Below, piece by piece: positions 9,039 to 17,914 of a DNA stretch of 64,000 nt (position 1 is the stretch's first letter; every line of letters starts with the position of its first letter). Below the pieces are notes generated by a model. It was not told the DNA's origin, searched no databases, and saw nothing but the letters and a program-made list of their open reading frames with translations. The DNA comes from Deltaproteobacteria bacterium. GTDB lineage: Bacteria; Desulfobacterota; Desulfobaccia; Desulfobaccales; 0-14-0-80-60-11. Both the position numbers and the translations under genes were made by a program. The stretch lies in NCBI GenBank assembly GCA_030018495.1, contig JASEFS010000005.1, positions 75,153 through 139,152 on the forward strand. Reading direction: 5' to 3'.

Positions 9039-10676
9039 TCAGCCTTCCACCTGGATGCTGATGGTCTGGATGTTGTGGTCCACTGACATGGTCGTGTGCA
9101 CGTTGGCCCCTTCCCGGCGGGTGGAGAGGATGTCAATGTAATGAGGCACACCCCGTTCATCGGCAAATTTGAGGCGTTCCCCCGGGGCGAACCCCCCCTG
9201 ACGGAACCAGATTTCCGGCGGCAGGAGCCAGGTTTTGCCGTATTTACCTTCAAATTTCAAGTAGCTTAGGGTGTCGAACGGAAACTGGAGAAAGAGTGCC
9301 AAGTCTTCATCAGAGACGGCCCTGCCTAAATCTTCCTGCAGGCGGCGGCGCTCATGTTCCAAGTCCGGTTCGTGGGGCTTGATCTGCCCGCCTTCGTCGT
9401 AAATGATCTTGTGCCACTTCTTGCCGTCCCGGCGCTGGTATTCCAGGACTTTTTCGCAGATCCAGTCTTCAGGCTCGTAAAACGGCAGGGGTCCGTAGCG
9501 GCCCAGGATAAGATTTTGCAGGTCCAGGGAAGGCCGTTCATAGCGGCCGTTCAGGACATTGCTCACCGCGGTGGTCCAGAGGATCTGAGAGCCCGGCGTC
9601 ACCGACCACCAGTTGCCCAACTCCACCTGGACCCTGGCCAGTTCCTCCAGGATCTCCGGCATTCTTTCCAGGAAGCCGCCCCGGTCGGCCTGCTCAAAGG
9701 CGCTCACCACCGCGCCGCCGGTAAGCTTGTAGTGGGTCACGGTGGGGTCATGGCCCCTGAACGGGCTTTCGAAGGCCTCGTAGATTTTCCGCTCCCGCCG
9801 CAGGATGTCGGAACTCTGCAACAGCGCCTGTATGCTGATGCCTTCGGCTTTCTTGTCATAATCCCGCAAAGTTTGAATGAGGGTCAGCGCCGGGGCCTGG
9901 CCGTAGATGGCGCCGTAGCCGTGGTCGGCCACGTCGCAGATCTTGGCCCCGGCCAGGACCGCGGCGGTCATGCGGCCGATGTCGTTGCCGTCGGTGTTGC
10001 AGCCGTGGTAGTGCAGGATGATATCGGGGAAGGCCCGGGAAATAGCCTCAAACAACTGGCCGACGCGCTTGGGGGTGCCCAGGCCCGCGTAGTTCTTAAT
10101 GGAAATAATGACATCCGGGCCGGTGACCTCCAAAATTTCCCCGACTTTCCCCACATAATACTCATCCGTATGCTCCCTGCCGGTGGAAAAGCAGACGCTG
10201 GGCATGAGCAGCCGCCCGGCCCGCTTGACCTCCTCGAAGACCACGGCCATGTTGGGTACATGGTTGAGGAAGTCATAGACCCGCCAGACATCCACGTACT
10301 TGGCGAATTCCCGCACCACCAGGCGGATGACGTTTTCCGGGTAATGGCGGTAGCCGAAGAGATTGGCCCCGCGGCACACGGTCTGGAGCAGGGTGCGGGG
10401 CATGTGCTTTCGGGCGATGCGCAGGCGCTCGAAAGGGTTCACCTGCTTGCGCATGAGGTCCAGATGTATGGAGGCCCCGCCGCTCACCTCTACGGAGAAA
10501 AAGCCCGCCGCGTCCCGGTATGGGGCCACCCGCACCGTGGTCATGGGCATCAGGCGGTTCTTGAAATCGGACTGAGACACGTCCCGTTCGTTATTGCACA
10601 GGAAATAGCCCTCCGCCCGGCGCAGGGCCGCAAGAATTTCCGCCGGACTCATATCACGGGTGATGCGGTCGTTCAT
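9039..10676 (-). CDS. Biotin-dependent carboxyltransferase subunit, PycB/OadA-like
   Basis: A 545-residue TIM-barrel carboxyltransferase (HMGL-like plus PYC_OADA regions). Recognisable pieces are the N-terminal NERDVSQSDFKNRL (family RDAHQS), FSVEVSGGA, PRTLLQTVCRGANLFGYRHYP, the lysine in ISIKNYAGL that is carboxylated in the family, and the metal-binding HYH in LHYHGCNTDG. In the family this subunit moves CO2 from carboxybiotin to pyruvate (or the reverse from oxaloacetate). It is divergent and stops without the C-terminal biotin-carrier domain that PycB and OadA usually carry. The matching biotin carboxylase lies upstream on the same strand, beyond the YkgJ gene. The acceptor substrate is not certain. 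Confidence 0.75.
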   Translation of the reverse strand: MNDRITRDMSPAEILAALRRAEGYFLCNNERDVSQSDFKNRLMPMTTVRVAPYRDAAGFFSVEVSGGASIHLDLMRKQVNPFERLRIARKHMPRTLLQTVCRGANLFGYRHYPENVIRLVVREFAKYVDVWRVYDFLNHVPNMAVVFEEVKRAGRLLMPSVCFSTGREHTDEYYVGKVGEILEVTGPDVIISIKNYAGLGTPKRVGQLFEAISRAFPDIILHYHGCNTDGNDIGRMTAAVLAGAKICDVADHGYGAIYGQAPALTLIQTLRDYDKKAEGISIQALLQSSDILRRERKIYEAFESPFRGHDPTVTHYKLTGGAVVSAFEQADRGGFLERMPEILEELARVQVELGNWWSVTPGSQILWTTAVSNVLNGRYERPSLDLQNLILGRYGPLPFYEPEDWICEKVLEYQRRDGKKWHKIIYDEGGQIKPHEPDLEHERRRLQEDLGRAVSDEDLALFLQFPFDTLSYLKFEGKYGKTWLLPPEIWFRQGGFAPGERLKFADERGVPHYIDILSTRREGANVHTTMSVDHNIQTISIQVEG

Positions 10677-10687
10677 GGGTGCTCCGA

Positions 10688-10722
10688 TTTTGGTTTTTGG
10701 TTTTTAGTTTTTGGTTTTCAGA
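10688..10722. repeat. Heptanucleotide repeat array (TTTTGGT)
   Basis: About five seven-base units (TTTTGGT, with one TTTTAGT) lying across the end of the YkgJ gene and the gap before the carboxyltransferase start. The last codons and stop of the YkgJ gene are written inside the array. It belongs to a set of similar arrays next to stop codons in this window. Confidence 0.7.
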
Positions 10723-11573
10723 TCAACGGCGGGCCGCCCTGCACAATTTTTTTTCTGCGCGCCCGAAATGCACTGGACAAAGCGATCCGCCAATTTTTCG
10801 AAAATTCCGGATAGCTTTCCCGGAGTAAACAGCATATCCGCAAGATAACGGCAACTGAAGTCGAGGAGCGCCGCATCGTTTTGTTCCAAGATTGCCGCCG
10901 TCTCATCGGCCAGGCCGCAGGTTTGCCGGAATGCGGTCGCACCTGCCAGGCTCCTGAAGGCATCCAAATCATACATGATCGTGGCCATGAGGTCGAGTAC
11001 CGCGGCTTCAACCTGAAGCGGCCCCCGCAGTCCCTGAGCCAGGATGAGGTTCAGCCATTCCCGGCGGGCTTCATCGTACGCCTGGAAACCCTGGTTGGCC
11101 CGCCAGGAGGCCACCGTCCAGACAGTGTCCGCGTCAAATCCCTGGCAATAATCCAGGCGGCGGCAGAAGTAAAAATCCTCGATGCCGTTCTGAGCGAGCC
11201 GGCTCCCCATGGTGATGGGAAAGAGGCGACAGGCCGCCGGCCGACTGTGGTACACCTGGCAGCCGTGCGTCCCCGCGAAGGGACACCCCCCGCCCGGCGA
11301 GCGGGAAAGATCGATGAAAACCAGGGGAAGGTTTGATTGCGCATCCATTTCCCGGCGGGTGTAGCGTTTGAGCAATTCCCCGGTGTTGATCTCCAGGGCG
11401 CGGGCCAAGCGCAGGAGGTCGTACGGACTCAGCATGATGGTGGCCGTGCGGCAGCATCGGTTGAAGCAGGCCAGCCCCGCATGGCACCGGAAGGTAAAGC
11501 GGCTGTCCAGGGTGAGCCATTCCTGGTCCGGCGTTTTATAAACGGATACCTTGGTGGAATTATGACGAGGCAT
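10704..11573 (-). CDS. YkgJ-family cysteine-cluster protein
   Basis: A 289-residue protein with the YkgJ family Cys cluster: CHAGLACFNRCC near residue 30-41, then CPF..HGC and a later CRLFP motif. The family is annotated as a zinc- or iron-chelating domain; its biochemical role is not firmly known. The C-terminal half is helical and without a known domain. The last few residues (KTKN) are encoded by a heptanucleotide repeat array, so the natural C-terminus may have been altered. It is flanked by the two carboxylase subunits on the same strand, which could mean co-transcription. Confidence 0.75.
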   Translation of the reverse strand: MPRHNSTKVSVYKTPDQEWLTLDSRFTFRCHAGLACFNRCCRTATIMLSPYDLLRLARALEINTGELLKRYTRREMDAQSNLPLVFIDLSRSPGGGCPFAGTHGCQVYHSRPAACRLFPITMGSRLAQNGIEDFYFCRRLDYCQGFDADTVWTVASWRANQGFQAYDEARREWLNLILAQGLRGPLQVEAAVLDLMATIMYDLDAFRSLAGATAFRQTCGLADETAAILEQNDAALLDFSCRYLADMLFTPGKLSGIFEKLADRFVQCISGAQKKNCAGRPAVDLKTKN

Positions 11574-12101
11574 TGATGTGAATACCCTACGGAACTTATT
11601 TCAGAATATAGTATTCTGGTTCCCAATCTCCGACTTGGGAACCCAAATTTTAATCAAAGCTCCCGCTTTGCCGGCCAAGCAGAGCTTGGCGCCCAAGAGC
11701 GTTCCCAAGCAGGAGCTTGGGAACGAGGAACGTATTCGCTCACGCCTTGATTGGATGCGTGAAGTCGGTTTAATGGCGGGCACTGCCGCCCTGCATAACT
11801 TTGAACCTTGAACCTTGAACCATCTTCCCGAATGCGTTGATTTCCGCGATGAGCCGGGCGATTTTGTCCACCTCCCGCTCCGTTATTCTGGTTCCCAAGC
11901 TCCGGCTTGGGAACCCAAATTTTGATCAGAGCTTCCGCTTTGCCGGCCAAGCAGAGCTTGGCGCCCAAGAGCGTTCCCAAGCAGGAGCTTGGGAACGAGG
12001 AACATATTCGCTCACGCCTTGATTGGATGCGGGAAGTCGGTTTAATGGCGGGCACTGTCGCCCTGCATAACTTTGAACCTTGAACCTTGAACCTTGAACC
12101 A
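11574..12101. repeat. Tandem duplication of accC tail with palindromic repeats
   Basis: Two near-identical units lie head to tail: 11612-11884 and 11884-12177. Each holds a set of palindromes built on CCCAAGC-NNN-GCTTGGG (11619-11642, 11655-11670, 11674-11690, 11701-11724 and their copies at 11891-11914, 11946-11962, 11973-11996), a GAACCTT heptamer array, and the last 57 bases of the biotin carboxylase gene. The 57-base gene tail at 11828-11884 is identical to 12121-12177, but the copy lacks 14 bases around the stop codon and one heptamer. No protein is encoded here. Confidence 0.9.
12070..12101. repeat. Heptanucleotide repeat array (GAACCTT)
   Basis: Four seven-base units directly downstream of the biotin carboxylase stop codon (read as GGTTCAA on the coding strand). 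A three-unit copy is at 11799-11822 in the upstream duplicate. Confidence 0.8.
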
Positions 12102-13550
12102 TCACGCATAGGGGTTCTTGCCGAATGCGTTGATTTCCGCGATGAGCCGGGCGATTTTGTCCACCTCCCGCTCCGTTTCCTGGTAGTCCAGGAGCTGGGG
12201 ATGGTCGTCGATGTAGGAGGTGTCGAAGTTCATGGCGATGAAATCAGGGTCGCGGACGATTTGCTGAAAGTACGGGATGGTGGTCTTCACGCCCAGGATG
12301 AGGAAGCCACGCAAGGACCGGGCCAGGCGCTGCACCGCTTCCGCCCAGGTGAAGCCGTAAACCGTCAGCTTGACCAGCAGGGAGTCGTAGTACGGGGTTA
12401 TTTCGTAGCCTTGATAGATGGCCCCGTCGAGGCGCACCCCGGGGCCGCCCGGCGATTGGTACACCTGGAGGACGCCGGGATTGGCCAAAAAGTTGTTTTT
12501 GGGGTCTTCGGCGTTGATGCGCACCTGGATGGCGAAGCCCCGCTCCGCCACCTGGTCCTGGGAAAAGCTGATGGGCTCGCCTTCGGCGATGCGGAGCTGC
12601 TCCCGGATGATGTCGATGCCGGTCACCACTTCGGTGACCGTGTGCTCCACCTGGATGCGGGTGTTGACCTCCAGGAAATAGATGGAATCGTCCGCGCCCA
12701 CCAGAAATTCCACGGTGCCGGCGCTGAGGTAACGGGCGGTTTGGGCCAGGCGCACCGCGGCTTGGCAAATCTCCTGCTCGAGCGCGGGCCGCAATCCTCC
12801 CGGCGCAATTTCAATGAGCTTTTGGTGGCGGCGCTGGATGGAGCAGTTGCGCGTCCCCAGGTGCACGACGTTGCCGAAGGTGTCGGCCAGTATCTGCACT
12901 TCGATATGGCGAGGGCGGAATATGCACTTCTCCAGGTAAATCTCATCGTTCCCGAAGCAGAGGAGGGCTTCGGAGCGTGACTGCTGGAGGCCGGCCAGCA
13001 GCATCTTGTCATCTTCTACCTGGCGGATGCCCCGGCCGCCGCCGCCGGAGACCGCCTTGATCATCAGGGGATAGCCGTGCTCCGCCGCGAAGGCCAGGGC
13101 TTCCTGATCGCCTTGAGAGCCCGGGGACAAGACCGCGCTGGCCGGGATCACCGGAATCCCTGACTCCATGGCCAGCCGGCGGGCGATGACCTTGCTGCCC
13201 ATATTCCGGATAACCTCTGGGGGAGGCCCGACAAATACCAGGCCTTCATTGGTGCAGGCTTCGGGAAAATCGGGATTTTCCGAGAGGAAGCCGTAGCCGG
13301 GATGGATTGCCTGGGCTCCGGTCTGCTTTGCCACTTCGATGATGCGGTCGATGCTGAGATAATCCCGGCGGGGCCCCGGCCCCACGCAGACCACCTCATC
13401 GGCCCGCATGATGTGATAGGCTTCCTTGTCCGTCTCCTCGTAAATGCCTACTACCTTGAGGCCCAGTTCCTGAGCGGAACGCATGATGCGCACCGCGATT
13501 TCTCCCCGGTTGGCCACCAGGATTTTATCAATCTTGAGCTTTGGCGACAT
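12102..13550 (-). CDS. accC: Biotin carboxylase subunit
   Basis: A 482-residue ATP-grasp biotin carboxylase: N-terminal ILVANRGEIAVRIMRSA, HPGYGFLSEN, the glycine-rich ATP loop KAVSGGGGRGIR, RHIEVQ, RDCS-like RNCSIQRRHQK, and EVNTRIQVEHTVTE (families usually have EMNTRLQVEHPVTE). It carboxylates the biotin of a carrier protein using ATP and bicarbonate. With the carboxyltransferase subunit at 9039-10676 it could form a two-subunit pyruvate carboxylase (PycA role) or serve acetyl-CoA carboxylase; no biotin-carrier gene is present in the window. The last 57 bases of the gene are duplicated downstream. Length is normal for PycA/AccC. Confidence 0.9.
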   Translation of the reverse strand: MSPKLKIDKILVANRGEIAVRIMRSAQELGLKVVGIYEETDKEAYHIMRADEVVCVGPGPRRDYLSIDRIIEVAKQTGAQAIHPGYGFLSENPDFPEACTNEGLVFVGPPPEVIRNMGSKVIARRLAMESGIPVIPASAVLSPGSQGDQEALAFAAEHGYPLMIKAVSGGGGRGIRQVEDDKMLLAGLQQSRSEALLCFGNDEIYLEKCIFRPRHIEVQILADTFGNVVHLGTRNCSIQRRHQKLIEIAPGGLRPALEQEICQAAVRLAQTARYLSAGTVEFLVGADDSIYFLEVNTRIQVEHTVTEVVTGIDIIREQLRIAEGEPISFSQDQVAERGFAIQVRINAEDPKNNFLANPGVLQVYQSPGGPGVRLDGAIYQGYEITPYYDSLLVKLTVYGFTWAEAVQRLARSLRGFLILGVKTTIPYFQQIVRDPDFIAMNFDTSYIDDHPQLLDYQETEREVDKIARLIAEINAFGKNPYA

Positions 13551-14265
13551 GCCGACCCACCTGTCACGCCGCAGCCTGCCCTTAATGAAAGCCGGGCGCT
13601 GCCTTGATGCGGTTAACTAAAGAAAATATCGTCAAAAACGGTAGTAATGTGGTGAATTTTAGTATGTCTTGCCGTGAATGACAAGAGCGGCAGTTAAACC
13701 TGCCCTGCAAGCGTCTGCCAGGTTCAACCTTTGGAGCCAGGAGCGCCGCGGAAACTGCCATTTAACGACTTGCAGGTCATTTCAAAGCCGGTTTTATGCT
13801 CCCTGAACACCGCGGCCAAAGGATTTCACCTCCGGCAGGCTCTCTTTATTGACGCGTTGGCGGAGTTATTATTACGGCATACTGGTCGGCGGAACCGTTT
13901 GAGAAAAATTCAAATTAGCTATTTCAACTGACAACAGGAAAGCGTTCTTGTGTTGCATAATAATTTTTTTCTTTTACGATGCAGCTTTTAAAATCTTTTC
14001 CCTTGACAATGCTGTCTGTCTCTTGCAAATTAACAAAGGGGGGAGGTGCAATGTTTACAGGTTATCCGGTGGCGATAACCTGGGCAGACAAGTCTTACGC
14101 CCGCTTTTTTGCTGACGGAGGGGGGCCGAAGCGGAGACGTTTCTGGTGCAGTGGATTTTGACGGCTATCTCCGCCGCCTCTTCGCAGCAGCCCTCGCCCT
14201 CGTAGCAATCCGGCAAATTGGCATGCTTTTTATTCCCACCTTTGGCCTGCTTGCGAGGGCAAATT
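13551..14265. other. Divergent intergenic region before the ParA operon
   Basis: About 700 bases between the divergent biotin carboxylase and ParA genes. TTGACA at 14003-14008 with a weak CAAATT at 14026-14031 is a promoter candidate toward ParA. A strong ribosome site (GGGGGGAGG, 14038-14046) precedes a 36-codon ORF at 14051-14161. A short hairpin (GGTTATC/GATAACC) lies at 14060-14080. Nothing else is recognised. Confidence 0.4.
14051..14161 (+). CDS. Possible small peptide ahead of ParA
   Basis: A 36-codon ORF beginning MFTGYPVAITWADK, preceded at ideal distance by GGGGGGAGG and by a possible promoter at 14003-14031. The product has an aromatic N-terminal half and a basic tail (KRRRFW). 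No homologue is known to me. It may be a real small protein, a leader peptide for the ParA operon, or chance. The strong ribosome site is the only solid evidence. Confidence 0.3.
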   Translation: MFTGYPVAITWADKSYARFFADGGGPKRRRFWCSGF

Positions 14266-15312
14266 ATGGGGCGCACCGGCACTTGTCAAGAAAGCAGCGT
14301 CACCCTGAATTGTTCGGAAGATAACCTGCAGCCGCCCGCCAGACTGGCTGTCACGGAGCAACCGGGACGAGTCGGCGCCAAAAAAAAGCTTTGGGACAGG
14401 TGGGACAGCGTGCATAGTGCCGCGCCGACAGGCAAAAACGACCACTGCTCGCCTGTGGCCTCCAAAAGCAACTCCTACGTGGTGGCGGTTATCAATCAAA
14501 AAGGGGGCACCGGGAAAACCACCACTACCATCAACTTGAGCGCGGCCCTGGCCTATCTGGGGCACCGCACCCTCATGGTGGATTTGGACCCCCAGGCCCA
14601 CACCACCATCGGCATCGGCGTGGATCCGGATGCCTTCATTGAATCCATGGCCGAAGTCATGAGCGTGCCGCGCAAGCCCATTGCTGAAATCGTCCTGCCC
14701 ACTTATATCATGGGGCTGAATCTCGCACCGGCCCACATTCATCTGGCCCACGTGGCCGAGCAGATTTACACCCGGGTGTTCCGGGAGACCATCCTGGCGC
14801 AGGCGCTCCAGGGCCTGGATTATGATTTCATTTTCATTGATTGTCCGCCGTCCCTCGGGGTTTTGACCATCAACGCCCTGTATGCCTGCGACTTCATTGT
14901 CATCCCCTGCCAGATCTCCCGCTATTCCCTGGACGGCTTGGCGGACCTTCTCACCAGCATAGAAATCGTGAAAAACCTGAGTATCCAGGACCTGTTTCAG
15001 GGTGATCACTTCAGGGTGCTGCTCACCATGTTCGACCCCCGCAACAAGGTCACCAATCAGTATATTTTGGATGAGTTAAGGCCTTACAAAGAGAAGACCT
15101 TTGCGGCTGTGATACGGAGAAACGAGTCGCTCAATCAGGCCCAAATCGCGCAAAAGGCCATTTTTGACTTTGACTTCGATTGCATCGGGTCTCAAGACTA
15201 CCAGCAGCTTGCCCTGGAATTTCTGAACCTTTATCACCGCAGGACCGGCTTGCCCGTGGAGGATAAGGTGCTTAACGCTCAGGGCAACCAAAGCACCTCC
15301 CTGGAGGGTTAG
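14266..15312 (+). CDS. ParA-family ATPase
   Basis: A 348-residue deviant Walker ATPase. Walker A is KGGTGKTTT in AVINQKGGTGKTTTTINL, followed by MVDLDPQAH and the IDCPPSLG Walker B region. These are ParA/Soj signatures: ATP-dependent dimerisation and nonspecific DNA binding used to position cargo. The N-terminal 70 residues are not conserved-looking, and the start is uncertain: ATG 14266 is chosen because GAGGG lies six bases upstream, but a start 16 codons earlier or a GTG later is possible. No ParB follows; the next genes (22 bases on) are a PrimPol-like protein and a MinD-like ATPase, suggesting one operon. Confidence 0.82.
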   Translation: MGRTGTCQESSVTLNCSEDNLQPPARLAVTEQPGRVGAKKKLWDRWDSVHSAAPTGKNDHCSPVASKSNSYVVAVINQKGGTGKTTTTINLSAALAYLGHRTLMVDLDPQAHTTIGIGVDPDAFIESMAEVMSVPRKPIAEIVLPTYIMGLNLAPAHIHLAHVAEQIYTRVFRETILAQALQGLDYDFIFIDCPPSLGVLTINALYACDFIVIPCQISRYSLDGLADLLTSIEIVKNLSIQDLFQGDHFRVLLTMFDPRNKVTNQYILDELRPYKEKTFAAVIRRNESLNQAQIAQKAIFDFDFDCIGSQDYQQLALEFLNLYHRRTGLPVEDKVLNAQGNQSTSLEG

Positions 15313-15334
15313 GGAGCACATTTAAGGCCGCGTT

Positions 15335-16696
15335 ATGCCCTTTGGCATAGAAATGTCCCGAGAGATGTCGACTTCACAGTTCGCCGTCAAAATCGGCCCG
15401 CAGGAGCTCGGGCAGATTTTCACCTTGAGGAAAAATCTCGATCTTATGCGCGTGCTGGCCAGGTTTGCCGAGCACTACCGCAGACTCGGCTGGCCCCTGG
15501 CTGCCCTGGAGGCGCAATCGGGAGCGGACCTTGATATCGACTTCACCTCTTTTAATAAACCTCTGACCAAGCGGCTGATGGATGAAACTCTCCAGGGCCG
15601 GGAAGTGAACCTGGCAGTGCGCCTCGGGGCTTCGGCCCGAGTGTTTGCCTTGAAAATTGCCGCCGACCAGGCGCCCCTTCAGTTGGACAAATGCGGCCCC
15701 TGGCGCAGCACCTGTATCGCCGCGCTGAAAAACCGCCAGGAGCAGCATTTTTATCGGTTACCTGAGGCCTGGGAATTGCCGTCCTCTGCGCCGGCGGACC
15801 ATATACAGGTGTTGGGAGAAGGGGCTTTGGCGTTTGTGCCCCCGTCCCTGGAACCAGACACCGGGCATAACTGGCGCTGGCTCAAGGCCCCCTGGGAAAG
15901 CCCGCCCTGTCCGCCGCCCGCGGGGCTGCGCCGGTTTCTTGAGAAACATGATCTTTTCACCGTCACCCAGACGGAGCCGGAGCCCCGGCTTCTTGCCTGG
16001 AGCATGCTTTTTCCGCAAATTGCCCGCCATAAGGACCTGTTGAGCACCCTTTTGGCCCCGCCGGTATCAGCGGCCCGGTACTACCGGGAGATCATCACGG
16101 AAGCCCTGAAAGCCGGGATTAATGAGAGCAAAATGCTTCAATCCCTGCTATGGCACGCCCCCCATGGAGAAGCCCGGCGTTCGCCGGAGCTCTGGGGTCA
16201 TTTGGTGAGCTTGGTGACCGAACTGACCCGAACCGGCAGGCCGGCTTCATTCCAGCATGGCCGTAAGGGATTGGGGCAGGAACGAACTTCGCCGAAGCCG
16301 CTGGTTCATCACCTGGAAAGGCTTGCGGCCAGGACCCTGGAGTTGGAGCGGCAGTTGGCGGACTTGCAGCAGGCGCCGAAAGGCCATGGGCGAGGAAGGC
16401 GCGACTTGCCCTGCTGGAAGGAGTGGCTGGCCCTCATCCAGCGCTCCGGCCTGGATGATAAAGATATCCAGGATTTTAAAAGGGAGCTGGCGGATTTTCT
16501 CCGGAAAAACCCGGACCTGGCAGGGGATGAGAAAAAGCTTGTCCTGGTGCGGTACTGCTACGCCAACTACATCAAGATCGATCCAGCCTATGACGGTCTG
16601 CCGGAACGGGACCGGCTCGCCGGAGCCGGGGAGATGGCCAGAACCTTTCTCAACTCCCCGGTTTTAAAGATGCCCACCCGAAACAACCCGAGATAA
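15335..16696 (+). CDS. PrimPol-like protein lacking catalytic acids
   Basis: A 453-residue protein of no named family. Residues about 38-195 follow the layout of the N-terminal domain of bifunctional primase-polymerases: HYRRLGWPLAALEA, then VNLAVRLGASARVFALKIAA (family: NxGxxTGxxSGLxVLDxD), a QHFYRLPE strand, and ALAFVPPSLEP...WRWL (family: VxPPSxHPxGxxYxW). The two metal-binding aspartates are replaced (LKI), so polymerase activity is unlikely. Residues 200-300 and a C-terminal helical part (about 325-435) have no match. It lies between ParA and MinD-type ATPase genes with gaps of 22 and 10 bases. A shorter paralogue is at 39422-40474. The fold assignment is inference from motif order. Confidence 0.6.
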   Translation: MPFGIEMSREMSTSQFAVKIGPQELGQIFTLRKNLDLMRVLARFAEHYRRLGWPLAALEAQSGADLDIDFTSFNKPLTKRLMDETLQGREVNLAVRLGASARVFALKIAADQAPLQLDKCGPWRSTCIAALKNRQEQHFYRLPEAWELPSSAPADHIQVLGEGALAFVPPSLEPDTGHNWRWLKAPWESPPCPPPAGLRRFLEKHDLFTVTQTEPEPRLLAWSMLFPQIARHKDLLSTLLAPPVSAARYYREIITEALKAGINESKMLQSLLWHAPHGEARRSPELWGHLVSLVTELTRTGRPASFQHGRKGLGQERTSPKPLVHHLERLAARTLELERQLADLQQAPKGHGRGRRDLPCWKEWLALIQRSGLDDKDIQDFKRELADFLRKNPDLAGDEKKLVLVRYCYANYIKIDPAYDGLPERDRLAGAGEMARTFLNSPVLKMPTRNNPR

Positions 16697-16706
16697 GGAT
16701 CGAGAT

Positions 16707-17705
16707 ATGGCGAACCATTCCAACATAAAATTGTGGAGCATCGGCGGCGGCAAGGGAGGCGTCGGCAAAAGCGTGGTCACCATAGGCTTAGGGATCAGCC
16801 TGGCCCGCCTGGGGAATCGGGTCATACTCCTGGACGGCGATTTGGGGGGGGCCAACCTGCACACCATGATGGGGCTGCGGTTCCCTTCTGTCACCCTGGA
16901 GGATTTCCTCCTCAAAAAGGTGCCCCGTCTGGAAGATGTGGTTCTGGAAACCCCGATTGAAGGCATCAGCATCATCTGCGGCGCGGACGACATCCTGGGC
17001 GCGGCCAATCCCACCTTCCATCAGAAAATCCGGCTGCTGCGGGAACTGGAAGAGCTGCCCGCGGATTTCGTGCTCATCGACTTGGGGGCCGGCACCTCCT
17101 TCAACATCCTGGATCTTTTCAACCACTCCCCCGGGAAAATCGCGGTCTTCAGCGGCGTTTCCACCTCTCTCCAGAACGTCTACGGATTTATCAAGTGCGC
17201 CCTGTTCCGCAAGATTTCCCGTGAGTTTGCCAAAGATGGCGAGATTCTGGCGCTGCTGTACGAAGAAGATCCTGCGGGTGAGGACATCAGTTGCATGGAT
17301 GACCTGGTGGCCCAGGTCAAGCGGGTGGCTCCTGAAAAGTGCTTCCGGCTGCTTAAGGCGCTCCGTGACTTCGAGGTCTTCTTGGTGACCAACATGGTGA
17401 AAAATGACCAGGATTTCCGGGCCGCGGAGATCGTTCAGTCGGTGTGCGCCGACTTCCTGAACATCAAGCCCCAGATTCTCGGCCACCTGCTCGCCGACCC
17501 GCTGGTGGAAGTGGCCATCAACCAGATGGTGCCCTCGTTGCTGCATCAGCGGGATAACAAGATTGTCAGAGGCCTGGAGCAAATCGCCAAACGGATGGTG
17601 CGCCTGGGCCGCCATTCCTTCCCGGCGTGGTCTCCGGAAGAGCCCAAGTCGGCCAAATCCTCTCCCCTGAACATTTTTAAAGAAGCCTTCGAGAGCAGTT
17701 CCTGA
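16707..17705 (+). CDS. MinD/FlhG-like P-loop ATPase
   Basis: A 332-residue deviant Walker ATPase: GGGKGGVGKS Walker A at about residues 13-22, VILLDGDLGGANLHTMMGL typical of the FlhG/MinD branch, and FVLIDLGAGTSFN as Walker B. The family controls placement of flagella, division sites or other surface structures. The middle and C-terminal regions (residues 170-300) are longer than in MinD, and no clear C-terminal amphipathic membrane helix was seen. It begins ten bases after the PrimPol-like gene, so the ParA, PrimPol-like and MinD-like products are probably made together. No flagellar gene is in the window, so a flagellar role is not supported here. Confidence 0.82.
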   Translation: MANHSNIKLWSIGGGKGGVGKSVVTIGLGISLARLGNRVILLDGDLGGANLHTMMGLRFPSVTLEDFLLKKVPRLEDVVLETPIEGISIICGADDILGAANPTFHQKIRLLRELEELPADFVLIDLGAGTSFNILDLFNHSPGKIAVFSGVSTSLQNVYGFIKCALFRKISREFAKDGEILALLYEEDPAGEDISCMDDLVAQVKRVAPEKCFRLLKALRDFEVFLVTNMVKNDQDFRAAEIVQSVCADFLNIKPQILGHLLADPLVEVAINQMVPSLLHQRDNKIVRGLEQIAKRMVRLGRHSFPAWSPEEPKSAKSSPLNIFKEAFESSS

Positions 17706-17914
17706 TCGCGCCCAATTAAGCCGAGTTTTCATGGTGCCCGCTACGATCGGCGGGCACGCAGGCCCGGCCCGCCGCGGAGAGCTTTTCGAAACTTCAGGCG
17801 CAGGCTGAAGCCTGCGGCTACATCATCAGGTAACAAAGGAAGTTTGTTGTTGTCCGAGTCGAAATCATGGTTAATGTTTAGTTTAAAGAAACCATGCCGG
17901 GCGGAGGATAAGCC

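Noticed and set aside
9354-10814. 486-codon open frame on the plus strand
   Set aside because: It is antisense to the carboxyltransferase gene, which has clear family motifs; long antisense frames are expected at this GC content and the product matches nothing.
13979-14050. Upstream extension of the small ORF before ParA
   Set aside because: The strong ribosome site lies inside this stretch, so translation should begin at 14051 if the ORF is real at all.
14051-14165. Riboswitch in the ParA leader
   Set aside because: A short hairpin is present, but no known riboswitch consensus (GEMM, SAM, TPP and others) could be matched by eye.
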